DNA from: Agromyces sp. Marseille-P2726
GTDB lineage: Bacteria; Actinomycetota; Actinomycetes; Actinomycetales; Microbacteriaceae
Length of the DNA: 64,000 nt
Reading direction: 5' to 3'
NCBI RefSeq assembly: GCF_902809835.1
Contig: NZ_CADDWM010000015.1
Location: 434,001-498,000, forward strand
This document shows, piece after piece, positions 10,381 to 19,245 of this stretch; the stretch's first letter is position 1; every line of letters starts with the position of its first letter. The notes beneath the pieces are model-generated. The model was given only the letters and a program-made list of their open reading frames with translations, was not told where the DNA came from and searched no databases. The position numbers and the translations under genes are program-made.

Positions 10381-10484
10381 GCTGCACCTCGCTCCTGCAC
10401 CGCCAAGGCCCATCCGCTGCGACTGGTGCGGCGCGCCCCCACGCAGCAGTACAGCCGGAGCCTAGACGTCGGCGACCGTGGCCG

Positions 10485-10513
10485 CACCCGTTCACGTACC
10501 CCGTAAACGGGTG
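10485..10513. promoter_or_regulatory. Inverted repeat between hemerythrin gene and pdxT
   Basis: CACCCGTT (10485-10492) and AACGGGTG (10506-10513) form an 8-bp inverted repeat with a 13-bp spacer. It lies upstream of a putative -10 (TAGGCT complement, 10459-10464) of the minus-strand hemerythrin gene and downstream of pdxT. It could be an operator for the hemerythrin gene or a weak pdxT terminator. No T-tract is visible. Confidence 0.3.
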
Positions 10514-10555
10514 GCAAGATCTCGTACGGAACCCGACGTCGACAGGTGCGCGGTG

Positions 10556-11200
10556 CTACTCGACGGCGGCGACGACCCGTGCGCGCACCTTACCGAGGAA
10601 GTACTCGTGGAAGCGCACGTCGCCCTGGATCTCGGGGTGGAAGCTCGTGCCGAGGAGGTTGCCCTGCTCGACCGCCACGACGCGCCCGTCGGCCAGGGAG
10701 GCGAGCGGCGTCGCATTCTCTCCCACCGACTCGACCACCGGCCCGCGGATGAACACCGCGTGCACCGGCTGGTCGCCGAGCGCGGGAACCTGGAGATCGG
10801 TCTCGAACGACTGGTTCTGCGACCCGAAGGCGTTGCGGCGTACGACGACATCGAGCCCGCCGAGGTTCTGCTGTCCCTCGATCGTGTCGAGCAGCGTGTC
10901 GGCGATCATGATGAGGCCGGCGCACGTGCCGTACACCGGCATTCCCGCGGCGATGCGCTGCTTGAGGGGCTCGGCGACGCCGAACGCCCGGGACAGCTTG
11001 TCCATCACGGTGGACTCGCCGCCGGGGATCACGATGCCTTCGATCCCGTCGAGATCTTCGGCACGCCGCACGAGCACGACCTCGGCTCCGAGCTCGCGGA
11101 GCACGCGCGCGTGCTCGCGGAAGTCGCCCTGCAGGGCGAGCACGCCGACCCTGGGGCCCGGGGCGCCGGGCGCCGCGAGGGAATCGTCGCGAAGGGTCAC
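10556..11200 (-). CDS. pdxT: Pyridoxal 5'-phosphate synthase glutaminase subunit PdxT
   Basis: Class I glutamine amidotransferase that releases ammonia from glutamine and channels it to PdxS for de novo vitamin B6 synthesis. 214 residues. Visible motifs: [11 protein letters not shown] near the N-terminus, IPGGEST (oxyanion region), the nucleophile Cys in YGTCAGLI, and the His/Glu pair in SFHPE. The ATG overlaps the pdxS stop by four bases (11197-11200), so the subunits are translationally coupled. Confidence 0.97.
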   Translation of the reverse strand: MTLRDDSLAAPGAPGPRVGVLALQGDFREHARVLRELGAEVVLVRRAEDLDGIEGIVIPGGESTVMDKLSRAFGVAEPLKQRIAAGMPVYGTCAGLIMIADTLLDTIEGQQNLGGLDVVVRRNAFGSQNQSFETDLQVPALGDQPVHAVFIRGPVVESVGENATPLASLADGRVVAVEQGNLLGTSFHPEIQGDVRFHEYFLGKVRARVVAAVE

Positions 11201-12087
11201 CAGCCGCGCTCGGCGAGGCGGTGGGGCGCCGCCAGATCGCCGACGTTGATGCCGACCATCGCCTCACCGAGACCCCGCGAGACCTCGGCGATGACCGACG
11301 GGTCGTCGTAGAAGGTGGTCGCCTTCACGATCGCGGCGGCGCGCTGCTCGGGGTTGCCCGACTTGAAGATGCCGGAGCCCACGAACACGCCGTCGGCGCC
11401 GAGTTGCATCATCATCGCGGCATCCGCCGGCGTGGCGACGCCACCCGCGGTGAAGAGCACCACGGGCAGCTTCCCGGACTCGGCGACCTCGAGCACGAGC
11501 TCGTACGGTGCCTGCAGCTCCTTCGCGGCGACGTAGAGCTCGTCGCGCGTCATCGACCTGAGCTGGTTGATCTCGCTCGTGATCTTGCGGATGTGCTTCG
11601 TGGCCTCGGAGACGTCGCCGGTGCCGGCCTCGCCCTTCGAGCGGATCATGGCTGCGCCTTCGTTGATGCGACGGAGCGCCTCACCGAGATTGGTGGCACC
11701 GCACACGAAGGGCGTATCGAACGCCCACTTGTCGATGTGATTCACGTAGTCGGCCGGCGAGAGCACCTCGGACTCGTCGATGTAGTCGACGTCGAGCGCC
11801 TGCAGCACCTGCGCCTCGACGAAGTGCCCGATGCGGGCCTTCGCCATGACCGGGATCGACACCTCGGCGATGATCGCGTCGATGAGATCGGGATCGCTCA
11901 TGCGGGCGACGCCGCCCTGTGCGCGGATGTCGGCGGGCACACGTTCGAGGGCCATGACCGCGACCGCTCCGGCGTCTTCGGCGATGCGCGCCTGTTCGGC
12001 GGTGACGACATCCATGATGACACCGCCCTTCAGCATCTCGGCGAGGCCGCGCTTCACGCGGCTCGAGCCGGTCTCGGCAGTGCTCAT
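11197..12087 (-). CDS. pdxS: Pyridoxal 5'-phosphate synthase lyase subunit PdxS
   Basis: Forms pyridoxal 5'-phosphate from ribose 5-phosphate, glyceraldehyde 3-phosphate and ammonia supplied by PdxT. 296 residues from ATG 12087, chosen because AAGGGAA lies about 7 nt upstream and MSTAETGSS fits the family; an upstream ATG at 12117 is in frame. The lysines in [13 protein letters not shown][11 protein letters not shown] and the phosphate-binding [13 protein letters not shown] and [14 protein letters not shown] loops are present. It diverges from the pdxR-like gene across 109 bp carrying a likely operator. Confidence 0.96.
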   Translation of the reverse strand: MSTAETGSSRVKRGLAEMLKGGVIMDVVTAEQARIAEDAGAVAVMALERVPADIRAQGGVARMSDPDLIDAIIAEVSIPVMAKARIGHFVEAQVLQALDVDYIDESEVLSPADYVNHIDKWAFDTPFVCGATNLGEALRRINEGAAMIRSKGEAGTGDVSEATKHIRKITSEINQLRSMTRDELYVAAKELQAPYELVLEVAESGKLPVVLFTAGGVATPADAAMMMQLGADGVFVGSGIFKSGNPEQRAAAIVKATTFYDDPSVIAEVSRGLGEAMVGINVGDLAAPHRLAERGW

Positions 12088-12130
12088 CTGGGGTTCCCTT
12101 CGGTGGAGGACGCGCATGACGCAGACTCTC

Positions 12131-12159
12131 GGCCAATGCGATCGCTTGGCCTAGGCCAA
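12131..12159. promoter_or_regulatory. Candidate PdxR operator in the pdxS/pdxR divergent region
   Basis: Three copies of the hexamer GGCCAA lie in alternating orientation: GGCCAA at 12131-12136, TTGGCC at 12146-12151 and GGCCAA at 12154-12159. The last two make the perfect 14-bp palindrome TTGGCCTAGGCCAA (12146-12159), just upstream of a TAGCAT -10-like hexamer for the pdxR gene (12164-12169). The first two flank TGCGATCGC. This layout suits a dimeric MocR-type regulator controlling both directions. Binding by the adjacent gene product is inferred. Confidence 0.6.
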
Positions 12160-12196
12160 ACGGTAGCATGGACCGCGACCGACCACGGAGCAGCAA

Positions 12197-13549
12197 ATGG
12201 ATCATGAATCGACCCTCGAGATCTCCGGCCGAGCGGCCGCGGAGATCGCCGACAGCGTGCGCGCGCTCATCGAGCGCGGCGCGCTGCTGCCGGGCCAGCC
12301 GCTGCCCCCGGTTCGTACGCTGGCCGACACGCTCGGGGTGAACCGCAACACCGCCGTGGCGGCGTACCGGCAACTCACCCAGGCCGGCGTCGTGGTCACC
12401 CGCGGGCGGGGCGGCACCCACGTTGCCGACCGCTCCCCCGTGCCGCAGGAGGGATTCGCCGCCGACAACGTGCTTCGGGATGTCGCGACCGGCAACCCCG
12501 ACCCCGAGCTCATCCCCGACCCGTCTCGGGCGCTCGCCCGGGTGACGGGAAAGCCCGTGCTCTACGGCGAGACCGTCATCGATCCCGGGCTCGAGGCCTG
12601 GGCTCAGGCCTGGATGCGATCCGACCTCGCGCCAGAGGACCTGCGCCTGACGATCACCAGCGGGGCGGCCGACGCCGTCGAACGTCTGCTCGCCCAGGCG
12701 CTGGTCCGTGATGACCCGGTGGCCCTCGAGGACCCGTGCTTCCTCACGAGCATCCACACGGTGCGCGTCGGCGGGTACCGCGCCGTTCCGGTCGCGGTCG
12801 ACGACGAGGGCATGACCGTCGAGGGACTGCGGGCCGCGCTCGACCAGGGCGTACGTGCGATCGTGTGCACGCCGCGGGCACAGAATCCGACGGGCGTGAG
12901 CCTGACCGAGGGCCGCGCGGAAGAGCTGCGCGCCGTGCTCAGGGCCCATCCGTACGTCCTCGTGATCGAGGACGACCACTTCTCGATGCTGTCCCGCCAG
13001 CCGTTCCATTCGCTCATCGGACCCGACCACCGGCGCTGGGCCCTCGTGCGCTCGGTCTCGAAGTTCCTCGGACCCGACATGTGCCTCGCCGTCACGGCGT
13101 CCGACCCCGACACCGCCGAGCGTCTCGCCATGCGGCTCTCCCCGGGGACCACCTGGGTGAGCCACCTCCTGCAGCGCCTGACGCTCGCCCTCGTGACGGA
13201 TCCCGAGGTCGTCGCCGGGATCGAGGCCGCGGGTGCGCACTACGCCGAGCGGAACCGCGCGTTCGCTGCTCGATTGACCTCGGTCGGCGTGCCTGCCTCG
13301 GCCGGCGACGGGCTCAACCTCTGGATCGCCCTCCCGGTACCCGCTCGCGACGTGTCCGAGCAGCTGATGCGACGCGGATGGCTCGCGCGGGCCGGCGACG
13401 CGTTCGTGCTCGCGGACGCGCCCGCGGCTCGTCGACTTCGACTCACGGTCCACGACCTCGACGACGACGACGCCGGGCTGCTCGCAGCCGACATCGCGGC
13501 CGCCGTCCGCGCGGCGGGTGGACGTCTCGTCCCCGCCGGGATGGCATGA
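12197..13549 (+). CDS. pdxR: MocR/GntR-type PLP-dependent transcriptional regulator (PdxR-like)
   Basis: A 450-residue regulator: an N-terminal GntR winged helix (about 1-70, LPPVRTLADTLGVNRNTAVAAYRQL) fused to a fold-type I aminotransferase-like domain. The expected PLP-binding Lys is in VRSVSKFLGP, with TSGAADAVERLL and VCTPRAQNPTG matching the cofactor-binding regions. MocR-family PdxR proteins activate pdxST when PLP is low in Corynebacterium and several Firmicutes. Here it diverges from pdxST and is followed 7 bp later by pdxY, so its role in B6 control is well supported by context. Confidence 0.92.
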   Translation: MDHESTLEISGRAAAEIADSVRALIERGALLPGQPLPPVRTLADTLGVNRNTAVAAYRQLTQAGVVVTRGRGGTHVADRSPVPQEGFAADNVLRDVATGNPDPELIPDPSRALARVTGKPVLYGETVIDPGLEAWAQAWMRSDLAPEDLRLTITSGAADAVERLLAQALVRDDPVALEDPCFLTSIHTVRVGGYRAVPVAVDDEGMTVEGLRAALDQGVRAIVCTPRAQNPTGVSLTEGRAEELRAVLRAHPYVLVIEDDHFSMLSRQPFHSLIGPDHRRWALVRSVSKFLGPDMCLAVTASDPDTAERLAMRLSPGTTWVSHLLQRLTLALVTDPEVVAGIEAAGAHYAERNRAFAARLTSVGVPASAGDGLNLWIALPVPARDVSEQLMRRGWLARAGDAFVLADAPAARRLRLTVHDLDDDDAGLLAADIAAAVRAAGGRLVPAGMA

Positions 13550-13556
13550 TCGACCG

Positions 13557-14408
13557 GTGAAGATCCTCTCCATCCAGTCCGCCGTCGCGTATGGACACGT
13601 CGGCAACTCGGCCGCCGTGTTCCCACTCCAGCGCATCGGCGTCGAGGTCATGCCGGTCTACACCGTCAACTTCTCCAATCACACGGGGTACGGCGCGTGG
13701 CGAGGCCCGATGATCAGTCCCGATGACGTGCGCGACGTCATCTCGGGCATCGAGGACCGCGGTGCGTTCCCGCAGATCGACGTGGTGCTCTCGGGCTACC
13801 AGGGCGGCGAGGGCATCGCCGACGTCATCCTCGACGCCGTCGCCCGCGTCAAGGCTGCGAACCCGTCCGCGATCTACGCCTGCGATCCGGTGATGGGCAA
13901 TGCGAAGTCGGGATGCTTCGTGGCGCCCGCCATCCCGGTGCTGCTGCGCGACCGAGTCGTGCCGGCGGCCGACATCATCACGCCGAATCAGTTCGAGCTC
14001 GGCTTCCTGACCGGCACCGAGCCGACCACGCTGGAGTCGACCCTGGCGTCGGTCGACCTCGTGCGCGTCACCGGGCCGCGCACGGTGCTCGTGACGAGCG
14101 TCGAACGCCCCGACCGTGTTGAGGGCACGATCGAGATGCTCGCCGTCGACGATGCGGGCGCCTGGATCGTGCAGACCCCGCTGCTGCCGCTCAAGGCGAA
14201 CGGCTCGGGTGATGTGACCGCTGCCCTGTTCACGGCGCACTACCGGGACACCGGGGATGCCGCGGACGCCCTTGCACGCACGACCTCGAGCATCTTCGAC
14301 CTCCTCTCGATGACCCACGACGCGAGCGCCCGCGAGCTGCAGCTCATCGAGGCGCAGGACTTCTACGCGCACCCGCGCATGCAGTTCAACGTGCGTCAGG
14401 TGCGCTGA
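13557..14408 (+). CDS. pdxY: Pyridoxal kinase PdxY
   Basis: Phosphorylates pyridoxal to PLP, the salvage counterpart of the PdxST route. 283 residues of the ribokinase-like superfamily. GTG 13557 is chosen because VKILSIQSAVAYGHVGNSA is the family N-terminus; a longer frame from 13518 lies inside the regulator gene. Further motifs: LSGYQG, YACDPVMG, TPNQFELGFLTG and the nucleotide/anion-hole LKANGSGDVTAALF. It starts 7 bp after the pdxR stop and is surely co-transcribed with it. The 3' end abuts a 100-bp tandem repeat. Confidence 0.95.
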   Translation: MKILSIQSAVAYGHVGNSAAVFPLQRIGVEVMPVYTVNFSNHTGYGAWRGPMISPDDVRDVISGIEDRGAFPQIDVVLSGYQGGEGIADVILDAVARVKAANPSAIYACDPVMGNAKSGCFVAPAIPVLLRDRVVPAADIITPNQFELGFLTGTEPTTLESTLASVDLVRVTGPRTVLVTSVERPDRVEGTIEMLAVDDAGAWIVQTPLLPLKANGSGDVTAALFTAHYRDTGDAADALARTTSSIFDLLSMTHDASARELQLIEAQDFYAHPRMQFNVRQVR

Positions 14409-14420
14409 GCGCCGCGGGGA

Positions 14421-14620
14421 CCGGCGCCGCATACAGACGCAACCCGCTCTCGGAGGCGGCGGCGTGGACGCCGCCGGACGCACGGAGCACCCGTGCCGAC
14501 TGCGGTGCGCCGGGCGGGGACCGGCGCCGCCTGCAGACGCAACCCGCTCTCGGAGGCGGCGGCGTGAACGCCGCCGGACGCACGGAGCACCCGTGCCGAC
14601 TGCGGTGCGCCGGGCGGGGA
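14421..14620. repeat. Two tandem copies of a 100-bp hairpin-rich repeat
   Basis: Copy A (14421-14520) and copy B (14521-14620) differ at only three positions, with a third copy starting CCGGCGC at 14621 before diverging. Each unit contains a stem CGGCGGCGT/ACGCCGCCG, a GCACccGTGC stem and a GCGCCGG/CCGGCGC stem across the unit boundary. It fills the 225-bp gap between convergent pdxY and the HIT gene, so it may act as a bidirectional terminator or be an intergenic repeat family. No coding sequence is visible in it. Confidence 0.85.
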
Positions 14621-14633
14621 CCGGCGCACAAGC

Positions 14634-15197
14634 TCACGCAGGCCAGGCGTCGGCGATCTCCTGGCGCACCTCGCCGAGGAGGCGAGGAAGTGCCTTGGTG
14701 CCCGCGATGATCGGGAAGAAGTTCGAGTCGAGCGCCCACCTCGGCACGATGTGCTGGTGCAGGTGCTCGGCGATGCCGGCTCCCGCGATCCGCCCCTGGT
14801 TCATGCCGATGTTGAACCCGTCGCATCGCGAGACCTGCTTCACGACCCGCATCGCCAACTGCGTCAGCTCGCCGATCTCCGCGACCTCATCGGGGCTCGC
14901 CTCATCGTAGGTGGCGATGTGGCGGTACGGGCAGACGAGCAGGTGCCCACTGTTGTACGGGTACAGGTTGAGCAGCACGTACGCGTGCTCACCGCGCGCG
15001 ACGATGAGCGACTGCTCGTCGCTCAGCTCGGGCGCGCGGCAGAACGGGCAGGCGTGCTCGTCGGGCTGCTGGCCGTGCTGGATGTAGACCAGCCGGTGCG
15101 GGGTCCACAGTCGCTGGAACGCGTCGGGCACGCCCGCGAGGTCGGCCGCGGCATCCGTCGGCACTCCCTCGAACTCGTCGGGCTGGTAGGCCGTCAT
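14634..15197 (-). CDS. HIT domain-containing protein (AP4A phosphorylase/hydrolase-like)
   Basis: Histidine-triad nucleotide-binding protein, probably acting on dinucleoside polyphosphates in the cytosol. 187 residues: a CPFC motif with a downstream cysteine in a zinc-binding-like N-terminal segment, [13 protein letters not shown], and the catalytic triad motif [10 protein letters not shown]. Such proteins regularly follow thrS in Actinobacteria. The ATG overlaps the thrS stop by four bases, so translation is coupled. This fits a role in clearing Ap4A, a side product of aminoacyl-tRNA synthetases, though that link is an inference. Confidence 0.92.
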   Translation of the reverse strand: MTAYQPDEFEGVPTDAAADLAGVPDAFQRLWTPHRLVYIQHGQQPDEHACPFCRAPELSDEQSLIVARGEHAYVLLNLYPYNSGHLLVCPYRHIATYDEASPDEVAEIGELTQLAMRVVKQVSRCDGFNIGMNQGRIAGAGIAEHLHQHIVPRWALDSNFFPIIAGTKALPRLLGEVRQEIADAWPA

Positions 15198-17185
15198 GCG
15201 AACAGGTCGTCTCTCGTGATCACCTGGCGTCGGTCGTCGATCGCCGCACGGATGCGTGCGATGGCGGCGTCGATCGGCACGCCGTTCTCCTGGCTGCCGT
15301 CGCGGAAGCGGAAGCTCACCGTCTGGCCCGCCCGGTCGTTCTCCCCGGCGATGAGCTGGAACGGCACCTTCTGAGTGGTGTGGGTGCGGATCTTCTTCTG
15401 CATGCGGTCGTCGCTGGTATCGAGCTCAGCGCGCACGCCCTCTTGGCGGAGTCGGTCGATGATGCCGCCGAGGTACTCGGCGTACTCGTCAGCTACGGGG
15501 ATGCCGACGGCCTGCACGGGCGCGAGCCAGACGGGGAACGCACCCGCGTAGTGCTCGAGCAGGATGGCGAAGAAGCGCTCGATCGAACCGAACAGCGCCC
15601 GGTGGATCATGATGGGACGCTTCCGTTCTCCGTCGCGGTCGGTGAACTCCAGCTCGAAGCGCTCGGGGAGGTTCGGGTCGACCTGCACCGTCGACAACTG
15701 CCAGGTACGGCCGATCGCGTCGCGCGTCTTGAGGTCGATCTTCGGTCCGTAGAACGCGGCCTCGCCGGGCATCTCGGTGAGCTTCAGGCCACTCGCGCGG
15801 GCGACATTGCGGAGTGCGTCGGTCGAGTGATCCCAGAACTCGTCCGACCCGATCCACTTGTCGCCCTGGTCGTCGCGCATCGAGAGTTCGAGCTCGAAAT
15901 CGTCGAGGCCGAAGTCGCGCAGCATCGAGATGACGAAGTGCAGGACCTTGGTCGCCTCCTCCTCGAGTTGGTCGGGGGTGACGAACAGGTGCGAGTCATC
16001 CTGCGTGAATCCCCGCACGCGCGTCAGGCCGTGGAGGGCACCCGAGAGCTCGTTCCGGTACACGGTGCCGTTCTCGGCGAGCCGCATCGGAAGGTCGCGG
16101 TAGCTGCGCGCCCGCTCCTTGTAGATCAGGATGTGCATCGGGCAGTTCATGGGCTTCAGGTAGTAGTCCTGGCCCGGCTTCGTGATGTTGCCCTCGGCAT
16201 CGCGCTCCTCGTCCATGACGATCGGGGGGAACATCCCCTCCTTGTACGTGACGAGGTGGTTCGACTGCAGGAAGAGGTCTTCCTTCGAGATGTGCGGGGT
16301 GTAGACGTACGTGTAGCCGTCGGCGATGTGACGGCGTCGAGCGTGCTGTTCCATCTCCATGCGCACGACGCCACCGCGTGGGTGCCACACCGAGAGTCCG
16401 GAGCCGATCTCGTCGGGGAAGCTGAACAGGTCGAGCTCGCGGCCGAGCTTGCGATGATCACGCTTCGCGGCCTCCTCGAGCCGGTGCTGGTACGCCCGCA
16501 ACTCGTCTTTCGTCGGCCAGGCGGTTCCGTAGATGCGCTGGAGTTGCGCATTCTTCTCGGATCCGCGCCAGTATGCGGCTGCGAGGCGCGTGAGCGCCCA
16601 GCCGTTGCCGATCATCCGCGTGTTCGGCAGGTGCGGCCCGCGGCAGAGGTCCTTCCAGGCCGTCTCGCCGCTCTTGGGGTCGACGTTGTCGTAGATGGTG
16701 AGTTCGCCCGCGCCCACCTCGACCGACTCATGGTCGTCGCCACTGCCCTCGCCGTGGCCTGCCGCACCCTTCAGCCCGATGAGCTCGAGCTTGTACGGTT
16801 CGTCGGCGAGCTCGGCGCGCGCCTCGTCGTCGGTCACCACACGGCGGACGAACCGCTGACCCTGCCGGATGATACGGGCCATCTCCTTGTCGATCGCCTT
16901 GAGGTCGTCGGGAGTGAAGGGCTCGGCCACGTCGAAGTCGTAATAGAAACCGTCGGACACGGGTGGCCCGATGCCGAGCTTCGCATCGGGGTTGATGCGC
17001 TGCACTGCCTGCGCGAGCACATGGGCGGTCGAGTGGCGCAGGATGTTCAACCCGTCGGGCGAGTCGATCGTGACGGGCTCGACGACGTCATCGTCGGCCA
17101 CCGTCGTGGCCAGGTCCCTGAGCTCGCCGTTGACGCGCATCGCGACAACGGATCGGTCGGTGAAGAGCTCGAAACCGTCGGTCAC
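15194..17185 (-). CDS. thrS: Threonyl-tRNA synthetase
   Basis: Charges tRNA-Thr with threonine. 663 residues in the full bacterial architecture: TGS domain (1-60), editing domain with [12 protein letters not shown] (His pair near residue 73), class II core with [17 protein letters not shown]-like motif 2 and the motif 3 region, and the anticodon-binding domain at the C-terminus ([15 protein letters not shown]). The GTG start at 17185 has AGGAAG about 10 nt upstream. No T-box leader is evident in the 125-bp gap to the divergent gene. Confidence 0.97.
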   Translation of the reverse strand: MTDGFELFTDRSVVAMRVNGELRDLATTVADDDVVEPVTIDSPDGLNILRHSTAHVLAQAVQRINPDAKLGIGPPVSDGFYYDFDVAEPFTPDDLKAIDKEMARIIRQGQRFVRRVVTDDEARAELADEPYKLELIGLKGAAGHGEGSGDDHESVEVGAGELTIYDNVDPKSGETAWKDLCRGPHLPNTRMIGNGWALTRLAAAYWRGSEKNAQLQRIYGTAWPTKDELRAYQHRLEEAAKRDHRKLGRELDLFSFPDEIGSGLSVWHPRGGVVRMEMEQHARRRHIADGYTYVYTPHISKEDLFLQSNHLVTYKEGMFPPIVMDEERDAEGNITKPGQDYYLKPMNCPMHILIYKERARSYRDLPMRLAENGTVYRNELSGALHGLTRVRGFTQDDSHLFVTPDQLEEEATKVLHFVISMLRDFGLDDFELELSMRDDQGDKWIGSDEFWDHSTDALRNVARASGLKLTEMPGEAAFYGPKIDLKTRDAIGRTWQLSTVQVDPNLPERFELEFTDRDGERKRPIMIHRALFGSIERFFAILLEHYAGAFPVWLAPVQAVGIPVADEYAEYLGGIIDRLRQEGVRAELDTSDDRMQKKIRTHTTQKVPFQLIAGENDRAGQTVSFRFRDGSQENGVPIDAAIARIRAAIDDRRQVITRDDLFA

Positions 17186-17274
17186 TGTGATCCACTTCCT
17201 GAGAGTCGAAACGAACCCTTCAACTGTAGTGGCGCGCCGTCGTACTCCCGTTCGGGACTTCCGTGCGCGTCGTG

Positions 17275-17303
17275 CTGACGCGGCGTCGTGCGGGTTCTAG
17301 AGT
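17275..17303 (+). promoter_or_regulatory. Leaderless promoter for the 17311 gene
   Basis: CTGACG (17275-17280) and TAGAGT (17298-17303) are separated by 17 bp, and the ATG at 17311 begins 7 nt after the -10. That spacing puts the transcription start at or next to the ATG, and no Shine-Dalgarno sequence is present. Leaderless mRNAs are common in Actinobacteria. Confidence 0.55.
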
Positions 17304-17310
17304 TTGGCTC

Positions 17311-17901
17311 ATGTTCAGTGCTGACACCAACGACGGCGACCGCATCGACGCGGCCGAGTCCGTCACGTTCGCCGATTTCGAGAGCGATCTCACCGCAGAG
17401 GACTGGATGACCAAGCGCCGGGCCGGCGAACTGGGTCCGGGTCCGATCTTCTGGGCGCCCATCGAGGTGCTCTCGCCGATCAAGACCGTGGGCAAGGGCC
17501 GCACGAATCTCACGGTCATCGCGCCGACGATCCTGCAGACGGACGCGACGGAACCATATGCGGGCTTCGACCTCCGAGAGTCACCGAACCGCAACCCGGT
17601 CGTCGCGGTGCACTTCAATCCCGGTGCCTACGGTGCGACGGGGCTGGGCACCTACGTCTTCACGTTCGCCGTCGAGGCCTACACGCGGTGCGGCTTCACG
17701 CCGAGCGGGTACGCCGGCAGCGGCACCGTCGATGCGCCGGGGTCGATCAGGTTCAGCGGGCGCCGGCTGATCACGATCATCCTGCGGAACGTGCAGCCGG
17801 GGCAGGACACCTGGACCTCCATCGAGCAGACTTCCGGTGAGAACTGGGCGTGGTTCAGCACGCGGATCAGTCATCCGCCGCTCGTCTTCGACCCGATCTA
17901 G
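17311..17901 (+). CDS. Hypothetical protein, leaderless
   Basis: A 196-residue protein I do not recognise. ATG 17311 is preferred over an upstream frame start at 17263 because a -35/-10 pair ends 7 nt before it. No signal peptide or membrane span is visible. The sequence is rich in beta-type segments (VVAVHFNPGAYGATGLGTYVFTFAVE; SIRFSGRRLITIILRNVQPGQDTWTSIEQ) and ends WFSTRISHPPLVFDPI, suggesting a beta-sandwich fold. It diverges from thrS and is probably a single-gene transcript. Confidence 0.75.
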   Translation: MFSADTNDGDRIDAAESVTFADFESDLTAEDWMTKRRAGELGPGPIFWAPIEVLSPIKTVGKGRTNLTVIAPTILQTDATEPYAGFDLRESPNRNPVVAVHFNPGAYGATGLGTYVFTFAVEAYTRCGFTPSGYAGSGTVDAPGSIRFSGRRLITIILRNVQPGQDTWTSIEQTSGENWAWFSTRISHPPLVFDPI

Positions 17902-18026
17902 GCGGGGGCGCACTCGGCGTAGCACCTCGTCATCGGTGTCGCAATCGGGTGGCGCGTCCAGGACGCCGGTGCTTGCCTCGTGAGGCGGATGGCGCACGGC
18001 CACCGTTTCCACGAGAGGAGCAGAGC

Positions 18027-18212
18027 ATGGCGAATCTCCCGATCGAGATACAGAAGTACCTGGGCGGCATCGACTACCCGGCATCCCGCGATGAGATCGT
18101 TCGGACCGCCGAAGGATCGGGCGCCGATCGCGAGGTGCTCGACGCGCTGCGCGGGCTCCCGGACCGCCAGTACGACGGCCCGACGGCGGTGAGCGAGGCC
18201 GTCTCGGGGTGA
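18027..18212 (+). CDS. DUF2795 domain small protein
   Basis: A 61-residue protein, nearly all of it a DUF2795 domain (LPIEIQKYLGGIDYPASRDEIV ... REVLDALRGLPDRQYDGP). The family is common in Actinobacteria and its function is unknown; several members lie beside stress genes. The ATG at 18027 has a good ribosome binding site (GAGAGGAG). A 13-bp-stem hairpin follows 24 bp after the stop, and a sigma factor gene lies further downstream. Confidence 0.88.
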   Translation: MANLPIEIQKYLGGIDYPASRDEIVRTAEGSGADREVLDALRGLPDRQYDGPTAVSEAVSG

Positions 18213-18236
18213 GACGGATCGTTCCCACGACCGAGG

Positions 18237-18265
18237 TTCGCCGGGCGGGTATCCCGCCCGGCGAA
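18237..18265 (+). terminator. Strong hairpin after the DUF2795 gene
   Basis: TTCGCCGGGCGGG (18237-18249) pairs perfectly with CCCGCCCGGCGAA (18253-18265) around a TAT loop. There is no T-tract, typical of high-GC actinobacterial terminators. It separates the DUF2795 gene from the sigma factor gene. The remaining sequence to 18394 holds a pyrimidine-rich CTACTCCTACTTC stretch but no gene. Confidence 0.7.
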
Positions 18266-18394
18266 CGTCGCTGTCGGGCGGGCCGCGGCCGGGCGACTAC
18301 TCCTACTTCTCCTACTTCGCAAGCACCTTACGACTCTCGGTGATCTCTGTTCTCCTTCGAGTACCAGAAGGTCTCGACTGGAGGGGAGGGTGCG

Positions 18395-19234
18395 ATGCAG
18401 GCGACACGGGCCCGGAACGATGAACGGCGTCATGCCGAATGGCGAGTCCAGCAACGGTGGACCCAGGCCAGACTCGCAGAGTTGGCCGGTCTGAGCGGGC
18501 GGTCGCGGCGCACCCTCGAGGAAGCCATCGTGCTGCGCCACTTGGACGTGGTCGACGGTGTGGTGCGCCGCCTGGCGTCGGGGTACCGCGAGCAGGAGGA
18601 CCTCCGGCAGGTCGGTCGCATCGGCCTGGTGCAGGCGGTGCGACGCTTCGATCTCGCTCGCGGAGACAGCTTCATCGCCTTCGCGATGCCGACGATCGCC
18701 GGTGAGATCAAGAGATACCTGCGCGATTGCGGATGGTTCGTCCGGCCGCCCCGCCCCGTCCAGGAACTGGCCGCCGAGGCGCAGTCCGCCGGCGAGGAGC
18801 TCGTGCAGCGGCTGGGTCGCCAACCGAGCACGAGGGAGATCGCAGAGCAGCTCAACCGGCCGCGAGCGCTGGTCGCCGAGGCGGTCGTGGCTCACGAGAA
18901 CCTCAGGCCGGTGTCGCTGGATGTCGCCGGCGATGACGACGAGGCGTGGGTCTCGTCATTCGGCCGTCAGGATCCTCGGCTCGAGCGCGCGGACCTCCGA
19001 TTGTCGCTCCGGCAGGCGCTGGCTCGCCTGCGGCCGCGCGAACGACGCATCGTGTTCCTCCGCTTCGTCGAGGAACGCACCCAACGCGAGATCGCCGCCG
19101 ACATCGGTGTCACCCAGATGCAGGTCTCCCGGCTGCTCGCCGGCATCCTCGAGCGGCTGCGCCGGGAGCTCGAGGAGCCCGCGGCGGGCGCCCAGCCCGA
19201 TCCGATGCACCCCACGCGGAGCATCGCGGCCTGA
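18395..19234 (+). CDS. RNA polymerase sigma factor, group 3 (SigB/SigF-like)
   Basis: A 279-residue alternative sigma factor. Region 2 is REQEDLRQVGRIGLVQAVRRFDLARGDSFIAFAMPTIAGEIKR (about 65-110, split here only by reading), region 3 contains LGRQPSTREIAEQL, and region 4 is LRPRERRIVFLRFVEERTQREIAADIGVTQMQVSRLL. This matches the SigB/SigF/SigG stress and development group. An approximately 50-residue basic N-terminal extension precedes region 2. No anti-sigma or anti-anti-sigma gene is next to it, so post-translational control, if any, is encoded elsewhere. The ribosome binding site GGAGGG is 6 nt before the ATG. Confidence 0.92.
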   Translation: MQATRARNDERRHAEWRVQQRWTQARLAELAGLSGRSRRTLEEAIVLRHLDVVDGVVRRLASGYREQEDLRQVGRIGLVQAVRRFDLARGDSFIAFAMPTIAGEIKRYLRDCGWFVRPPRPVQELAAEAQSAGEELVQRLGRQPSTREIAEQLNRPRALVAEAVVAHENLRPVSLDVAGDDDEAWVSSFGRQDPRLERADLRLSLRQALARLRPRERRIVFLRFVEERTQREIAADIGVTQMQVSRLLAGILERLRRELEEPAAGAQPDPMHPTRSIAA

Positions 19235-19245
19235 TCGTGCGTGCC

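Noticed and set aside
11681-13651. A 656-codon minus-strand frame running from pdxS across the pdxR gene
   Set aside because: It runs antisense to the well-conserved MocR regulator and out of frame with pdxS; no similarity to any family.
14421-14620. CRISPR-like repeats
   Set aside because: Units are contiguous 100-bp copies without spacers and there are no cas genes.
17186-17310. T-box or other riboswitch upstream of thrS
   Set aside because: The gap is only 125 bp, shared with a divergent promoter, and no T-box consensus or specifier loop is visible.
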